From: Halomonas sp.
GTDB taxonomy: Bacteria > Pseudomonadota > Gammaproteobacteria > Pseudomonadales > Halomonadaceae
Length of the DNA stretch: 64,000 nt
Direction of reading: 5' to 3'
NCBI RefSeq assembly: GCF_020832045.1
Contig: NZ_JAFIFK010000047.1
Coordinates: 95,099 to 159,098, forward strand
Of this stretch, positions 36,277 to 45,534 are shown one piece after another. A program made the translations under genes and the position numbers. Within the stretch, counting starts at the first letter, position 1. Every line of letters starts with the position of its first letter. A model generated the notes under the pieces. It was not told where the DNA came from and did not search any database. It saw only the letters and a list, made by a program, of their open reading frames with translations.

Positions 36277-36732
36277 TCAGCGTAGGGGAAGCGACGGCGC
36301 CTGCTTGACCACCCCGAAGGCGAAGCTGGTGTCGATGGAACCGATACCGGGGATGGTATGCAGCGTGTCGCGCATGAAGCGTTCGTAATCCTCGAGGCTA
36401 GCCGCCACCACGCGCAGCTGGTAGTCCCGCTGCCCGGTCAATACGAAGCAGTCGATAATCTCGTCGATTTCCCTGACCCGCCGCTCGAATTTCGTCACCG
36501 TTTCCGTATCGTGACGTGCCAAAGAGATGCGGGTGAACACGGTGAGCGGGTAGCCATATCCCTTCTGGTCGATGATCGCCGTATAACCGCGAATCATGCC
36601 TTGCTCCTCGAGCCGTCTAACCCGCCGTAGGCAAGGGGAGGGGGAAAGATTCACCCGTGTCGCCAGGTCCTGATTGCTCAGTCGGCCATCCAGTTGCAGT
36701 TCATGCAGGATCTTGCGATCGATGTTATCCAT
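36277..36732 (-). CDS. Lrp/AsnC family transcriptional regulator
   Basis: 151 residues, standard for the family. 'MDNIDRKILHELQLDGRLSN' and 'LSPSPCLRRVRRLEEQGMIRGYTAII' (in part) form the helix-turn-helix; a C-terminal ligand-binding RAM domain follows. Divergent from the methionine gamma-lyase gene with 130 bases between, as in the MdeR-MdeA pair of Pseudomonas putida, so it probably activates that gene in response to methionine or a related amino acid. GAGGCGAG precedes the ATG. Confidence 0.9.
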   Translation of the reverse strand: MDNIDRKILHELQLDGRLSNQDLATRVNLSPSPCLRRVRRLEEQGMIRGYTAIIDQKGYGYPLTVFTRISLARHDTETVTKFERRVREIDEIIDCFVLTGQRDYQLRVVAASLEDYERFMRDTLHTIPGIGSIDTSFAFGVVKQAPSLPLR

Positions 36733-36862
36733 GACTCGCCTCAAATTGGAATTATATTGCTGAAACCTAGCCATGTAAGGCAGAAAACGAAAGCAAATTT
36801 TCATCAATAGGACATAGCATGACGAGACAACAACTTCATGATTTCAGGGTGGGAGTCGCGTC

Positions 36863-38068
36863 ATGCACAAGAGCCATTTACAGCCCAAGCGGGGCTTCGC
36901 CACGCGTGCCATCCACGCCGCCTACGAAGCCCAGAACGACCAAGGGGCGCTGACACCGCCCGTACATCTCACTTCCACCTTTACGTTCGAAAGCGTTGAA
37001 GAGGGAGCCGCCAGGTTCGCTGGCGACGCCCCCGGGCACTTCTATTCCCGCATTTCCAATCCCACCGTGGCGATCCTCGAGCAGCGTATGGCCAGCCTGG
37101 AAGGCGCCGAGGCCGGCCTGGCCACCGCCTCGGGCATGGGAGCGATCACCGCGCTGATGTGGAGCCTGTTGCGTCCCGGCGACGAGCTGATCACCGACAG
37201 CCACCTTTATGGCTGTACGCATGCTTTCTTTCACCATGGCCTGACCGAGTTTGGTATCCGGGTGCGGCACGTAAATCTTTCCGATCCGGCGCAGTTGGAA
37301 GAGGCCATTAGTGAGAGCACCCGGATCGTATACTTCGAGACACCGGCCAATCCCACCATGCGCCTAGTGGATATCGAGGCGATAAGCCGAATCGCGCATC
37401 GGCATGGGGCACAGGTAGTGGTGGACAATACCTACGCTACCCCGGTCCTCACCCGGCCCATCGAGCTGGGGGCGGATTTCGTCGTGCACTCTGCCACCAA
37501 GTATCTCGGCGGCCATGGCGATCTGGTGGCAGGCATCCTGCTGGGCAGCGAAGAGCAGATTCACAAGGTGCGGCTTACCGGTCTGAAGGACTTCACCGGC
37601 GCCGTAATGTCCCCCTTCACCGCGTTTCTGGTCATGCGAGGCTTGAAGACGCTGGAAATCCGCATGCAGCGACAGTCCGCCTCGGCGCTGGCAGTGGCCC
37701 ACTGGTTGGAACGACAGCCACAGGTGAAGCGGGTCCATTACCCTGGCCTGGAGAGTTTCCCGCAGCACGCGCTGGCCAGGCGGCAGATGAGCGACTTCAG
37801 TGGCATCATCGCCTTCGAACTGACCGGTGGCCTGGAGGCGGGGAGAGCGTTCATGAATCGCCTCGAAATGGTTCAACGAGCTGTCTCACTGGGTGATGCA
37901 GAGAGCCTGATTCAGCATCCGGCCACCATGACCCACTCTGTACTGACGCCGGAAGAGCGAGCCGAGCACGGCATATCCGATGCACTGGTGCGGCTGTCGG
38001 TCGGGCTGGAAACGCCAGAGGACATCCTGGCCGACCTGGCCCAGGCGCTGGAACAGGCGCAGGAATAG
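36863..38068 (+). CDS. megL: Methionine gamma-lyase
   Basis: 401 residues, PLP fold-type I of the Cys/Met metabolism group. Y61-x-R63 ('FYSRISNPT') contacts PLP of the neighbouring subunit, C118 in '[10 protein letters not shown]' is the cysteine that marks methionine gamma-lyases, D188 and K213 ('[12 protein letters not shown]') bind the cofactor. The reaction gives methanethiol, 2-oxobutyrate and ammonia. Divergent Lrp regulator supports the call. A cystathionine gamma-lyase is the alternative, but the cysteine argues against it. Confidence 0.87.
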   Translation: MHKSHLQPKRGFATRAIHAAYEAQNDQGALTPPVHLTSTFTFESVEEGAARFAGDAPGHFYSRISNPTVAILEQRMASLEGAEAGLATASGMGAITALMWSLLRPGDELITDSHLYGCTHAFFHHGLTEFGIRVRHVNLSDPAQLEEAISESTRIVYFETPANPTMRLVDIEAISRIAHRHGAQVVVDNTYATPVLTRPIELGADFVVHSATKYLGGHGDLVAGILLGSEEQIHKVRLTGLKDFTGAVMSPFTAFLVMRGLKTLEIRMQRQSASALAVAHWLERQPQVKRVHYPGLESFPQHALARRQMSDFSGIIAFELTGGLEAGRAFMNRLEMVQRAVSLGDAESLIQHPATMTHSVLTPEERAEHGISDALVRLSVGLETPEDILADLAQALEQAQE

Positions 38069-38108
38069 TTCCTCGCGTAATCAAATCTCCTTTTTTCAGG
38101 CGCTTGGC

Positions 38109-38135
38109 TAAACTCCTGCCCCTGCCTGCCGATAA
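38109..38135 (+). promoter_or_regulatory. Sigma-28 (FliA) promoter of the chemoreceptor gene
   Basis: TAAA at 38109-38112, exactly 15 bases, then GCCGATAA at 38128-38135. This is an exact match to the enterobacterial FliA consensus. Transcription would start about 7 bases later, some 30 bases before the chemoreceptor ATG, so the receptor belongs to the flagellar regulon. Confidence 0.85.
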
Positions 38136-38173
38136 CGAACGAATGGACAACATTCGGCGCAGGGGACGGTACG

Positions 38174-39886
38174 ATGAAGAATCTATCCATCAAATGGAGC
38201 CTGACGGGGGCGCTGGCGGCGCTGGTACTGATGATCGGCTTGATCAGCGGCCTGGGTTTTTATTCGAACGCCGCCAGCGAGGCGGCACTGCATGAATTGG
38301 CGGAGACCAACGTCAAGCTCTCCAACCTGGCCAATCGGGCCCAGGTCAACGTATTGCGGGCCCAAACCTTCCTGGATCGCTTCGCTGCGCATAGTGCCCA
38401 AGGCAACCCTGAACTCGGCCGTGAGAATCAGGAGATGGCCGAGGCGGCTGTGGCGGTGGCTCAGGCGCGCTTTGCTGAATTTCGCCAGATCCCCATCGAT
38501 CCTGCCGACTCGCGAGCGCCTTACATTGCGGCCATTACGGATGCGTACGATGCCTACGTCAACGAAGGGCTGGTGCCGCTGCTGGATGCCGCACCGTTCC
38601 TGGTGCAGCGACAGCAGGGCCGTTTGGCTGATCTTGGGGCGCAGCTCGATATCGCCATGGAGGCCTTCATCGGATACAGCGAACAGCGTGGCGATGCTGC
38701 CATCGCGGCTGTGGAAACGCTGGGTGATCGCGTCGGTGCGGCTGCCATCGGCATGCTGGTTCTGGCGCTGCTGGCGGCTCTGCTCATTCGCATGACCATG
38801 ATGCGTGCCGTTGTGACTCCCCTGCGAGATGCCATCGCTCACTTCGAGCGCATTGCCGGCGGCGACCTGACAGCGCGCATCGAGGACCGTGGCCGCAACG
38901 AGATCGGCCAGCTGTTCAGTGCCCTAGGGCGTATGCAGGAAAAACTCAAGACGCTGGTGGTATCGCTGCGCGAGAGCAGCGAATTCGTTTTTACCGGCGC
39001 CGGCGAGATTGCCTCGGGTAGTCAGGATCTCTCCTCGCGTACCGAGCAGCAGGCCGCGGCGCTACAGCAGACTGCCTCGAGTATGGAGGAGATGGCTTCA
39101 ACGGTGAGCAAGAATACCGAAACGGCCATCGAGGCCGATCGGCTTTCCGCGTCCGCCACCCAAACAGCCGAGGCCGGCGGCCAGGAAGTCGAGCACACCG
39201 TCAAGCTCATGCGTGAGATCTCCGGAAGCGCCCAGCGCATCAATGAGATCATCGGTGTGATCGATTCCATCGCCTTTCAGACCAATATTCTGGCGCTCAA
39301 TGCCTCGGTCGAGGCGGCACGAGCCGGTGAGCAGGGACGCGGCTTCGCCGTGGTGGCCAGCGAAGTGCGTTCTCTGGCCAGCCGCAGCGCGGAATCGGCC
39401 AAGCAGATTCGCGATCTGATACAGGCCACTACCAGTCAGATCACCAGCGGTGCCGAGCAGGCCGAGCGCAGCGGCGAAACCATCAATGCGACTGTCGACT
39501 CCATTCGGCAGGTCACTGCCCTGATGGCCGAGATTTCGACAGCTACGCGGGAACAGAACAGCGGTATCGAGCAGATCAACGCAGCGCTGACCGAGATGGA
39601 TTCGGTGACTCAGCAGAATGCCACGCTCGTGCAGCAGACCAGCGCTGCTGCCGCCTCGCTGGAGAACCAGGCAAGCAGCCTCGCTGCCCTCATTGCCACG
39701 TTCCGCGTCGATGACAGCGCCGCGCCGGTTGCAGTGAACTCTGCGCCCCAAGAAAAATTACGCGAAAAGAGCGGCGATTCCGCTCGAAACACCGCAGCGA
39801 ACAAGCGGCTTGTGCCGCTGAGTGACCCCAAACCGTCGGCATCGCGCCAACGCTCCGCCGCGGAAGAGGAGTGGAGTGAGTTCTGA
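38174..39886 (+). CDS. Methyl-accepting chemotaxis protein
   Basis: 570 residues. Membrane helix 1 (about 10-32), a periplasmic four-helix-bundle sensor (about 33-190), helix 2 (about 193-215), a HAMP domain ('[20 protein letters not shown]' in part) and a cytoplasmic signalling hairpin with the conserved tip '[20 protein letters not shown]', shown within 20 residues, and '[15 protein letters not shown]'. The extreme C-terminus, E-E-W-S-E-F, fits the x-W-x-x-F tether used by CheR/CheB. Preceded by a perfect sigma-28 promoter. Ligand unknown. Confidence 0.93.
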   Translation: MKNLSIKWSLTGALAALVLMIGLISGLGFYSNAASEAALHELAETNVKLSNLANRAQVNVLRAQTFLDRFAAHSAQGNPELGRENQEMAEAAVAVAQARFAEFRQIPIDPADSRAPYIAAITDAYDAYVNEGLVPLLDAAPFLVQRQQGRLADLGAQLDIAMEAFIGYSEQRGDAAIAAVETLGDRVGAAAIGMLVLALLAALLIRMTMMRAVVTPLRDAIAHFERIAGGDLTARIEDRGRNEIGQLFSALGRMQEKLKTLVVSLRESSEFVFTGAGEIASGSQDLSSRTEQQAAALQQTASSMEEMASTVSKNTETAIEADRLSASATQTAEAGGQEVEHTVKLMREISGSAQRINEIIGVIDSIAFQTNILALNASVEAARAGEQGRGFAVVASEVRSLASRSAESAKQIRDLIQATTSQITSGAEQAERSGETINATVDSIRQVTALMAEISTATREQNSGIEQINAALTEMDSVTQQNATLVQQTSAAAASLENQASSLAALIATFRVDDSAAPVAVNSAPQEKLREKSGDSARNTAANKRLVPLSDPKPSASRQRSAAEEEWSEF

Positions 39887-40024
39887 GGGCCTTTGAGTTA
39901 ATTCTGTAGGCGAAGTGGCGGCTGAAGGCCCGGTAAGCGGCTGTAAAATTTTGTTCAATCGAGAAGTTGTGCCATAGGGGGGAGCTAGACTGCGTTTCAG
40001 GAAGGACCGTAAAAGGAGCGCAGC

Positions 40025-41374
40025 ATGACGAAGGATTCCGTTCACAACAGTTTACCCACTGCCACCGTTGGCGAAACGCTGGCAGTGATGGGCGACGTTT
40101 TCGTACCCAATATCGCCAAAGGCGTGATCATCCGCCGGCCCAAGGTGGTCGGCATGGCGGAGAAGCTAGGTCTCGACGAGCGTTCCATTCGCCGTTTGCA
40201 GAAGCTCAACGAGAAGTATGGCTCCGGCCCATTGATGTTGAATACTCCTGAGGGTAAGCCGATGGCGCTCATCCTCGACCCAAAACATGCCATGCGTGTG
40301 CTCAATGAAACCCCCGAACCCTTTGCTACGGCAGAGTGGGCGAAGCGTAAAGCGCTGGAACACTTCGAGCCCGACATGTCGCTTGTCTCCCACGGGCCTG
40401 AGCGTGCCGAGCGTCGTCGGTTCAATGAAGAGGTGCTGCAGAGCGAATGTCCTGTTCACGGTCTGGGGGCACGCTTTGTCCAGGTTGTCGAACAGGAAGC
40501 CAATGAGCTGCTCACCCTTGTCGAGCAGCACGAAGGCAAGCTCGACTGGGACATGTTCGAGGCGACATGGAACCGCGTGGTTCGTCGCGTGGTGCTGGGC
40601 GATACCGCCCGTGACGACCATGCCCTGACGGAAATGCTAGAGAAACTTCGCAGTGCCGCCAACTGGGCCTTTTTTCACCCGGGACACGACCGTGTGAAGG
40701 ATGAGTTCCTCGAGCGAGTACGCTCCTATATCGAACGCGGAGAGGAGGGTAGTCTGGCAGGGGAAATCGCTCGCCTGCCGACCAACGACAACACGCAGCC
40801 CGAACATCAGGTACCGCAGTACTTGTTCGCCTTCGACCCGGCAGGCATGGCCACCTTCCGCGCCCTGGCACTGCTCGCTGCTCATCCCGAGCCTACCGAG
40901 CGAGCCCAGGCCGAGATCGCCGAGAGTTCCGGCCAACCTACCCCCAAGCTCGATTTCTTGCGCGCCTGCATACTCGAGTCGTTGCGCCTGTGGCCAACCA
41001 CGCCGATGGTGCTGCGTCAGACAACGGAAGAGACCGAGTGGCAGAACGGGATCATGCCGGCCGAAACCTCGATTCTCATCCTGGCACCTTACTTCCATCG
41101 CGATGATCGCCACCTGGACGAAGCCGACCGCTTCAACCCCGACCTCTGGTTGGAGCCGAATGCCCTGGACGAATGGCCGTTGATACCCTTCAGCGGTGGC
41201 ACCGGTATCTGCCCCGGGCGGCACGTAGTGCTGACCGTGACCAGCAACATGCTGGCCAAATTGCTGCAAGGGCGGGAAGTAGTACTCAATCCCCCGACCC
41301 GGTTGCTCAGCAGCAAGCCGATGCCGCCGCTGCTGAATAACTACAGCCTGGAGTTCAAGGTCGGCAAGAGATGA
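40025..41374 (+). CDS. Cytochrome P450 with divergent I-helix and heme loop
   Basis: 449 residues. Heme thiolate loop 'PFSGGTGICPGRH' with C396; E318-x-x-R321 in the K-helix ('LESLRLWP'); PERF-like 'ADRFNPDLW'. Two standard features are missing: the heme-propionate Arg/His of F-x-x-G-x-[RH]-x-C is a glycine, and the I-helix ('FAFDPAGMATFRA', residues 268-280) lacks the acid of A-G-x-[DE]-T. It is soluble, without a membrane anchor. No ferredoxin or reductase gene is next to it. Substrate unknown. Confidence 0.87.
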   Translation: MTKDSVHNSLPTATVGETLAVMGDVFVPNIAKGVIIRRPKVVGMAEKLGLDERSIRRLQKLNEKYGSGPLMLNTPEGKPMALILDPKHAMRVLNETPEPFATAEWAKRKALEHFEPDMSLVSHGPERAERRRFNEEVLQSECPVHGLGARFVQVVEQEANELLTLVEQHEGKLDWDMFEATWNRVVRRVVLGDTARDDHALTEMLEKLRSAANWAFFHPGHDRVKDEFLERVRSYIERGEEGSLAGEIARLPTNDNTQPEHQVPQYLFAFDPAGMATFRALALLAAHPEPTERAQAEIAESSGQPTPKLDFLRACILESLRLWPTTPMVLRQTTEETEWQNGIMPAETSILILAPYFHRDDRHLDEADRFNPDLWLEPNALDEWPLIPFSGGTGICPGRHVVLTVTSNMLAKLLQGREVVLNPPTRLLSSKPMPPLLNNYSLEFKVGKR

Positions 41375-41431
41375 GTCTGACCTGCTGAGGCGCAGCATAG
41401 ATACGACGGGCCGATCTGGCACAGTACTTTC

Positions 41432-42961
41432 TCAGCCGAGCGTGCGCTGCATTCGGCGCTCGGTCTTGTTATCGTACATGCGGTTGTCGGCAAGGGGGAG
41501 CACTTCCTGGGCCGGGACTTCGGTAGAGCTGGCACTTCCCAGGCTCAGGCGTAGCTCCACTTCTACGGGTGTCCCATGAGTGTTGGTAATGATGCAACGC
41601 TGGCCCTCCAGGTACGTCCTGATCAATTCTGCCACGCGTCTGGGCGCTGACAGGTCCGCCGAGGGAAACAGTATGACGAATTCATCACCGCCGTAGCGGG
41701 CGAGGATATCGTCGCCCCGACACTGTATCTTCAGGCATTCGGCGACATGCGTGATCAGTTGATCGCCAGCGACATGTCCATACTGGTCATTGACCTCCTT
41801 GAGCCCGTCGACATCCATCATCAATACGGCGAAGTCCAGCCCCGGTGGCTGGGTTTTGCTCTGAATGCTTAATTGAAGCACCGATTCGAAAAAGCCCCTG
41901 TTGTAGAGCCCGGTCAAACCGTCGCGTTCGGCCGTGCTTTTCAATGCCAGGTTAAGCAATTTGTTTTCGGTGGCTGCCGCCAGTTGATCGACGAAAAGAG
42001 TCAACATACGCTCCAGTGCGCTGTCCAACCGTGGCGCACGGACGATAAGCCACCCTTCGTACTGGCTCAGGCGACCTGCCATGGACGTGGCATAAAGCTG
42101 TTCGCCTTCCTGTTTCTCGCGGAGCTTGACGGTAGTTTCCTGGCCACCATCCAGCGTGGCCAGCAGCTTGCCGAAGTGACATTCATCCTCGGGGCTCAAA
42201 CGCAGGCCAGCCACGGCAGCGTAACGGGTCACGGTGGGGCGTTGACGCTCCTGCAGGAAAACGGCAAACCCGTATTCCGGGAAATCGTTATGCAGATGCC
42301 TCAGGGAGTCGCTCAACAGTGAGTGGATATCAGGCGCTCGATTGGCCACGCTCCCAAGGCTGAGCAGGGCATGAAACACACGGTTCTGAAACTTGATCTC
42401 CCGTAGACTGCGGCCAAGCTGCCTGTTCTGGCCGTACATGACCTGGGCGATGGCCAGGAAATAGACCACTGCACCGGCGCCTTGGTAGATATCCAACCCA
42501 ACACTGACGTGCGGACGGAACTCGAATCCGGCCAATGCGCTCCAGCCCAAGGCACCACCGCCAAACAGCGCAACGGATAGCAACATTCTACGCAGCCCGC
42601 CCACGACCATATTGTTCATGAAGCAGGCCAAACCGATCGATACCGTCGCCAGCACGTAGAAATCCAAAAAGCTGCACCACATGCCGAACAAGAGACTATC
42701 GAACAACATGTTCCTGAACTCGGCGCGTTTGGAATTTTGGGCATTTACCGCATGAACGTAAGCCACCACGGGCCACAGCAGAAGGAGCAGGCCTGGAGAG
42801 AGCAACGACCAGCCGCGATCCTCCGCCAAGGCGATCCAGACCGTCAGACCGAAGGTGTGACAAAAGGCGAAAGAACGGGGAATCAGCGTCGCCACGGCAA
42901 GGCGATGGGGTCGCCTGGACGTGAGGGGCAGTCGAGAGAACGGAGGCTTAAGGGTCGGCAA
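41432..42961 (-). CDS. Diguanylate cyclase with MASE2-like membrane domain
   Basis: 509 residues. N-terminal MASE2-type region with about five membrane helices (to about residue 165), a GAF-like middle (about 190-330) and a GGDEF domain with 'AERDGLTGLYNRGFF' and active 'RYGGDEF'. An R-G-D-D inhibitory site lies five residues before GGDEF. The start is a TTG at 42961 with only a weak ribosome-binding site, but no later start keeps the membrane region. A terminator-like hairpin lies in the leader (42989-43026). Confidence 0.82.
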   Translation of the reverse strand: MPTLKPPFSRLPLTSRRPHRLAVATLIPRSFAFCHTFGLTVWIALAEDRGWSLLSPGLLLLLWPVVAYVHAVNAQNSKRAEFRNMLFDSLLFGMWCSFLDFYVLATVSIGLACFMNNMVVGGLRRMLLSVALFGGGALGWSALAGFEFRPHVSVGLDIYQGAGAVVYFLAIAQVMYGQNRQLGRSLREIKFQNRVFHALLSLGSVANRAPDIHSLLSDSLRHLHNDFPEYGFAVFLQERQRPTVTRYAAVAGLRLSPEDECHFGKLLATLDGGQETTVKLREKQEGEQLYATSMAGRLSQYEGWLIVRAPRLDSALERMLTLFVDQLAAATENKLLNLALKSTAERDGLTGLYNRGFFESVLQLSIQSKTQPPGLDFAVLMMDVDGLKEVNDQYGHVAGDQLITHVAECLKIQCRGDDILARYGGDEFVILFPSADLSAPRRVAELIRTYLEGQRCIITNTHGTPVEVELRLSLGSASSTEVPAQEVLPLADNRMYDNKTERRMQRTLG

Positions 42962-42988
42962 GATCTCGGTCTTAGTTGACTATTATTC

Positions 42989-43026
42989 AAAAAATAGACG
43001 ACTCGAAAGCATCATGATAGTCGTCT
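42989..43026 (-). terminator. Terminator-like hairpin in the leader of the diguanylate cyclase gene
   Basis: Read on the minus strand, AGACGACT (43026-43019) pairs perfectly with AGTCGTCT (43003-42996) over a 15-base loop, followed after one base by TTTTTT (42994-42989). It faces the diguanylate cyclase gene only about 30 bases before its start. No gene ends here, so it may be an attenuator or block antisense transcription. Confidence 0.5.
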
Positions 43027-43154
43027 CAGTCGGTTTGATTACCAGCCTAGCATTAGTGCGGCTCCCTAACAGCATCCGCTCGCTGCCGCTTTTTCACGGT
43101 ACGTACCGCTCAAGCGCTACACTGAGCGAGAACCGAAGCGGTAGGAAGCCCACC

Positions 43155-43988
43155 ATGACGTTGCCCACCAACCCCTTGTTCTGGCGCGATGCCCGCATGC
43201 CTCATGTGGAGCTGCGCAAGATAGCGGATGGCCGCAGGGTCTGTTACGCGCCCCATAGCCACATCCAGTGGTCACTTGGGGCGATCACGGCAGGGGAGAG
43301 CACCTTTCGCTACCGGGACGACCGCTATCACGTGAGTGCCGGTACCCTGGTGTTGATGAATCCCGACTGGATGCATGCCTGCAGTGCCATCAACGACCAG
43401 TCCTGGGCTTACAGGATGCTCTATGTCGATACCGGGTGGTTGAGTGACCTGCGCTTTCAGGCCGGGCTGCTAGGAGCACCGCTCTGGCAGGATATCGCCA
43501 CCGCGGTGATCGACGAACCCAGATGGTACAGCGGCTACTGCCGCATGACGGATTGCCTGCTCGATCCGAACCGCGAGCTGCTCGACAAGCAGTCGGAGGT
43601 CGTCGAATATCTCTCGGCGCTCATGCACTCGCTTGCTGGCCAGCACGTTCAGCCCGTCGAGCAGGTGCCGTCCACCCTACGGGGATTGGCTGCCTATCTG
43701 GATGAGCACGTGGCCGAGGACGTATCGCTGGACGAACTGTGCAAGCGCAGCGGTTACAGCGCCGGCCATCTGATCCGTGCTTTCAAGCGGCACTTCGGCT
43801 TTACCCCCCACGCCTATCTGGTCAACCGGCGTATTCAATTAGGCCAGCGCGAACTGAAGACCGGCACTCCGATTGCGGAAGCGGCACTGAACGCCGGTTT
43901 TTCCGATCAGCCGCATTTTCAGCGCACCTTCAAACGACTGGTAGCCGCCACACCGAACCAGTATCGCCAATCCACCGTTGAACCGTAA
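43155..43988 (+). CDS. AraC family transcriptional regulator
   Basis: 277 residues. N-terminal cupin-type sensing domain ('CYAPHSHIQWSLGAITAGES', 'YHVSAGTLVLMNPDWMHAC') and a C-terminal double helix-turn-helix: 'VSLDELCKRSGYSAGHLIRA' and 'IAEAALNAGFSDQPHFQRTF'. Convergent with a LysE exporter two bases away, the usual AraC-LysE pairing. A conserved 21-bp element upstream of lysE and of the DJ-1/GFA genes is its likely target. ATG at 43155 with AGGAAG upstream; the longer frame covers the promoter. Confidence 0.88.
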   Translation: MTLPTNPLFWRDARMPHVELRKIADGRRVCYAPHSHIQWSLGAITAGESTFRYRDDRYHVSAGTLVLMNPDWMHACSAINDQSWAYRMLYVDTGWLSDLRFQAGLLGAPLWQDIATAVIDEPRWYSGYCRMTDCLLDPNRELLDKQSEVVEYLSALMHSLAGQHVQPVEQVPSTLRGLAAYLDEHVAEDVSLDELCKRSGYSAGHLIRAFKRHFGFTPHAYLVNRRIQLGQRELKTGTPIAEAALNAGFSDQPHFQRTFKRLVAATPNQYRQSTVEP

Positions 43989-43989
43989 T

Positions 43990-44583
43990 TCATTCGATCA
44001 GCAGGTAAAAGCAGCTTGCTGCCAGCAAGAGCGCCAACGTTCGGTTGACGGCAATGAGAATTGCCGGTCGCTGCATGTAACGGCGTAGAAAGGCGCCGGC
44101 ATAGACCCAGCTGCCCAGAGAGAGCCAGCAGATCGGCAGGTAAAGTGCCGCGAAGAGCAGCACCTGGGGCAGCTCTCCGCCGCTGGTGTAAGCGGCGATA
44201 CCCGAGGCCGATGCCAGCCACGCCTTGGGGTTGAGCCACTGCATCAATGCACCTGTCATGAACCCGGGTGCCCGCTGAGATTCCCCCTCGGGCAGGCGAC
44301 CGTCGTCACGAAACAGCCGCCAGCTCAGGTAGAGCAGAAACGCCACCCCGGCCCATCGCAGTGCCGCTGTCAGCCCTGGCACCAGCGTCAGCAGCGAATA
44401 AAGTCCTAACCCGACGGCTACGAACAGCACAACGAAGCCAAGTGTGGCGCCGGTGACGAACACCAAGCCTTGTGAGATGGGGTAGCGAGTGCCGCTGCTC
44501 AGGCAAACAAGATTGACCGGCCCCGGTGAAATCGAAGCGGCAAGGGCGAACGCCGACATCGGCAGAATCATGGCAAGGCTCAT
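43990..44583 (-). CDS. LysE family exporter
   Basis: 197 residues, six membrane helices. 'ALAASISPGPVNLVCLSSGT' is the signature region with S-P-G-P-V-N, followed by 'FLLYLSWRLF' and 'ALMQWLNPKAWLASASGIAA'. It should export an amino acid or a toxic small metabolite. CAGGAGG precedes the ATG at 44583. Convergent with the AraC regulator; a conserved element lies 54-74 bases upstream of its start. Confidence 0.88.
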   Translation of the reverse strand: MSLAMILPMSAFALAASISPGPVNLVCLSSGTRYPISQGLVFVTGATLGFVVLFVAVGLGLYSLLTLVPGLTAALRWAGVAFLLYLSWRLFRDDGRLPEGESQRAPGFMTGALMQWLNPKAWLASASGIAAYTSGGELPQVLLFAALYLPICWLSLGSWVYAGAFLRRYMQRPAILIAVNRTLALLLAASCFYLLIE

Positions 44584-44636
44584 TGCATCCTCCTGGGTGG
44601 CAATGGCCCGAGTGTGAGATGGCGGCGAGACGCAGT

Positions 44637-44657
44637 ATTGAACGAAATTGAGGTGCA
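44637..44657. promoter_or_regulatory. Conserved 21-bp element, copy 1 (upstream of lysE-like gene)
   Basis: The element with core GAAATTGAGGTGCA matches copy 2 at 45474-45494 in 19 of 21 positions. It lies 54-74 bases before the minus-strand LysE start, a normal place for an AraC-type activator site. Confidence 0.65.
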
Positions 44658-44723
44658 AACGTGTGGGGAGCCGAACTACCGGCCAGGCTTGGCCGGTAGT
44701 TCGACGAATGCCAATGGCTTCGC

Positions 44724-45410
44724 TTACTTTTTCAGCGCATCGAGCAGCAGCTTGGCGGTGGGCTCGGAGGAGGGCGGGTTCTGGCCGGTGATCAACAAGC
44801 CATCCTGGCGGGTATATGCCACGAAGACGTCAGCCTTGGAGTAGTGGGCCCCGCCTTCCTTGAGCGCATTCTCCACCAGGTGCGGCACGATATCGGTGAG
44901 CCCTACGGCGTCTTCTTCTTCGTTGGTGAAACCGGTGATCTGGCGACCCTTGATGATGAGCTCGCCCTCGGGGTCGCGAGCGTGAATCAGCACGATAGGC
45001 GCGTGGCACACGGCGGCCACCGGTTTTTGCTGCGCCCAGAAAGTCTCGATCAGGCGGATGGAGTCGCTATCGTCAACCAGATCCCAAAGCGGGCCGTGGC
45101 CGCCGGGGTAGAAGATGGCGTCGAAATCGTCGGCACTGATCTCGCTCAGCTTACGCGTATTGGCCAGCGCCTCTTGCGCCTGATCGTCTTGCTGAAAGCG
45201 GCGGGTCGCGTCGGTTTGGCTTTCCTCAGCGTCGCTCTTGGGGTCCAGCGGTGGTTGGCCGCCTTTGGGCGAGGCCAGAACCACCTCGGCGCCGGCGTCC
45301 AGGCAGACATAGTAGGGTGCCGCCAGCTCCTCCAGCCAGAAGCCGGTCGGTTCACCGGTATCGCCGAGGCGGTCGTGGGAAGTCAGGACCATCAGAATAC
45401 GTGAAGTCAT
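44724..45410 (-). CDS. DJ-1/PfpI superfamily protein, Hsp31/glyoxalase III-like
   Basis: 228 residues. The nucleophile elbow is 'PVAAVCHAPIVLI' with Cys-His, the acidic residue is in 'EELAAPYYVCLDAGAEV', and 'IFYPGGHGPLWDL' supplies the G-G-H-G oxyanion block. This subgroup includes glyoxalase III enzymes that detoxify methylglyoxal and class I amidotransferase-like chaperones. CAGGAGA precedes the ATG. It shares a conserved upstream element with the LysE gene. Confidence 0.88.
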   Translation of the reverse strand: MTSRILMVLTSHDRLGDTGEPTGFWLEELAAPYYVCLDAGAEVVLASPKGGQPPLDPKSDAEESQTDATRRFQQDDQAQEALANTRKLSEISADDFDAIFYPGGHGPLWDLVDDSDSIRLIETFWAQQKPVAAVCHAPIVLIHARDPEGELIIKGRQITGFTNEEEDAVGLTDIVPHLVENALKEGGAHYSKADVFVAYTRQDGLLITGQNPPSSEPTAKLLLDALKK

Positions 45411-45473
45411 GCCATTCTCCTGCAGCTTCGTACATGGTTGGGTCTACTCCGGAGCGTAGTCCCGTGGCGTGAC

Positions 45474-45494
45474 ATTGCACGAAATTCAGGTGCA
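45474..45494. promoter_or_regulatory. Conserved 21-bp element, copy 2 (between DJ-1 and GFA genes)
   Basis: Core GAAATTCAGGTGCA in the same orientation as copy 1. It lies 64-84 bases before the minus-strand DJ-1 start and 41 bases before the plus-strand GFA gene, so it may serve both. Confidence 0.65.
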
Positions 45495-45534
45495 CTAGAC
45501 TGATGCTATCCAACGAACCCGTGAAGGAGGCGTC

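Noticed and set aside
43027..43154. c-di-GMP riboswitch before the diguanylate cyclase gene
   Set aside because: The conserved GEMM core could not be found on the minus strand; only a simple hairpin with a T-run is present.
42921..43154. Longer start for the AraC regulator
   Set aside because: The extra 78 codons run through the divergent promoter region and the hairpin and do not resemble the family.
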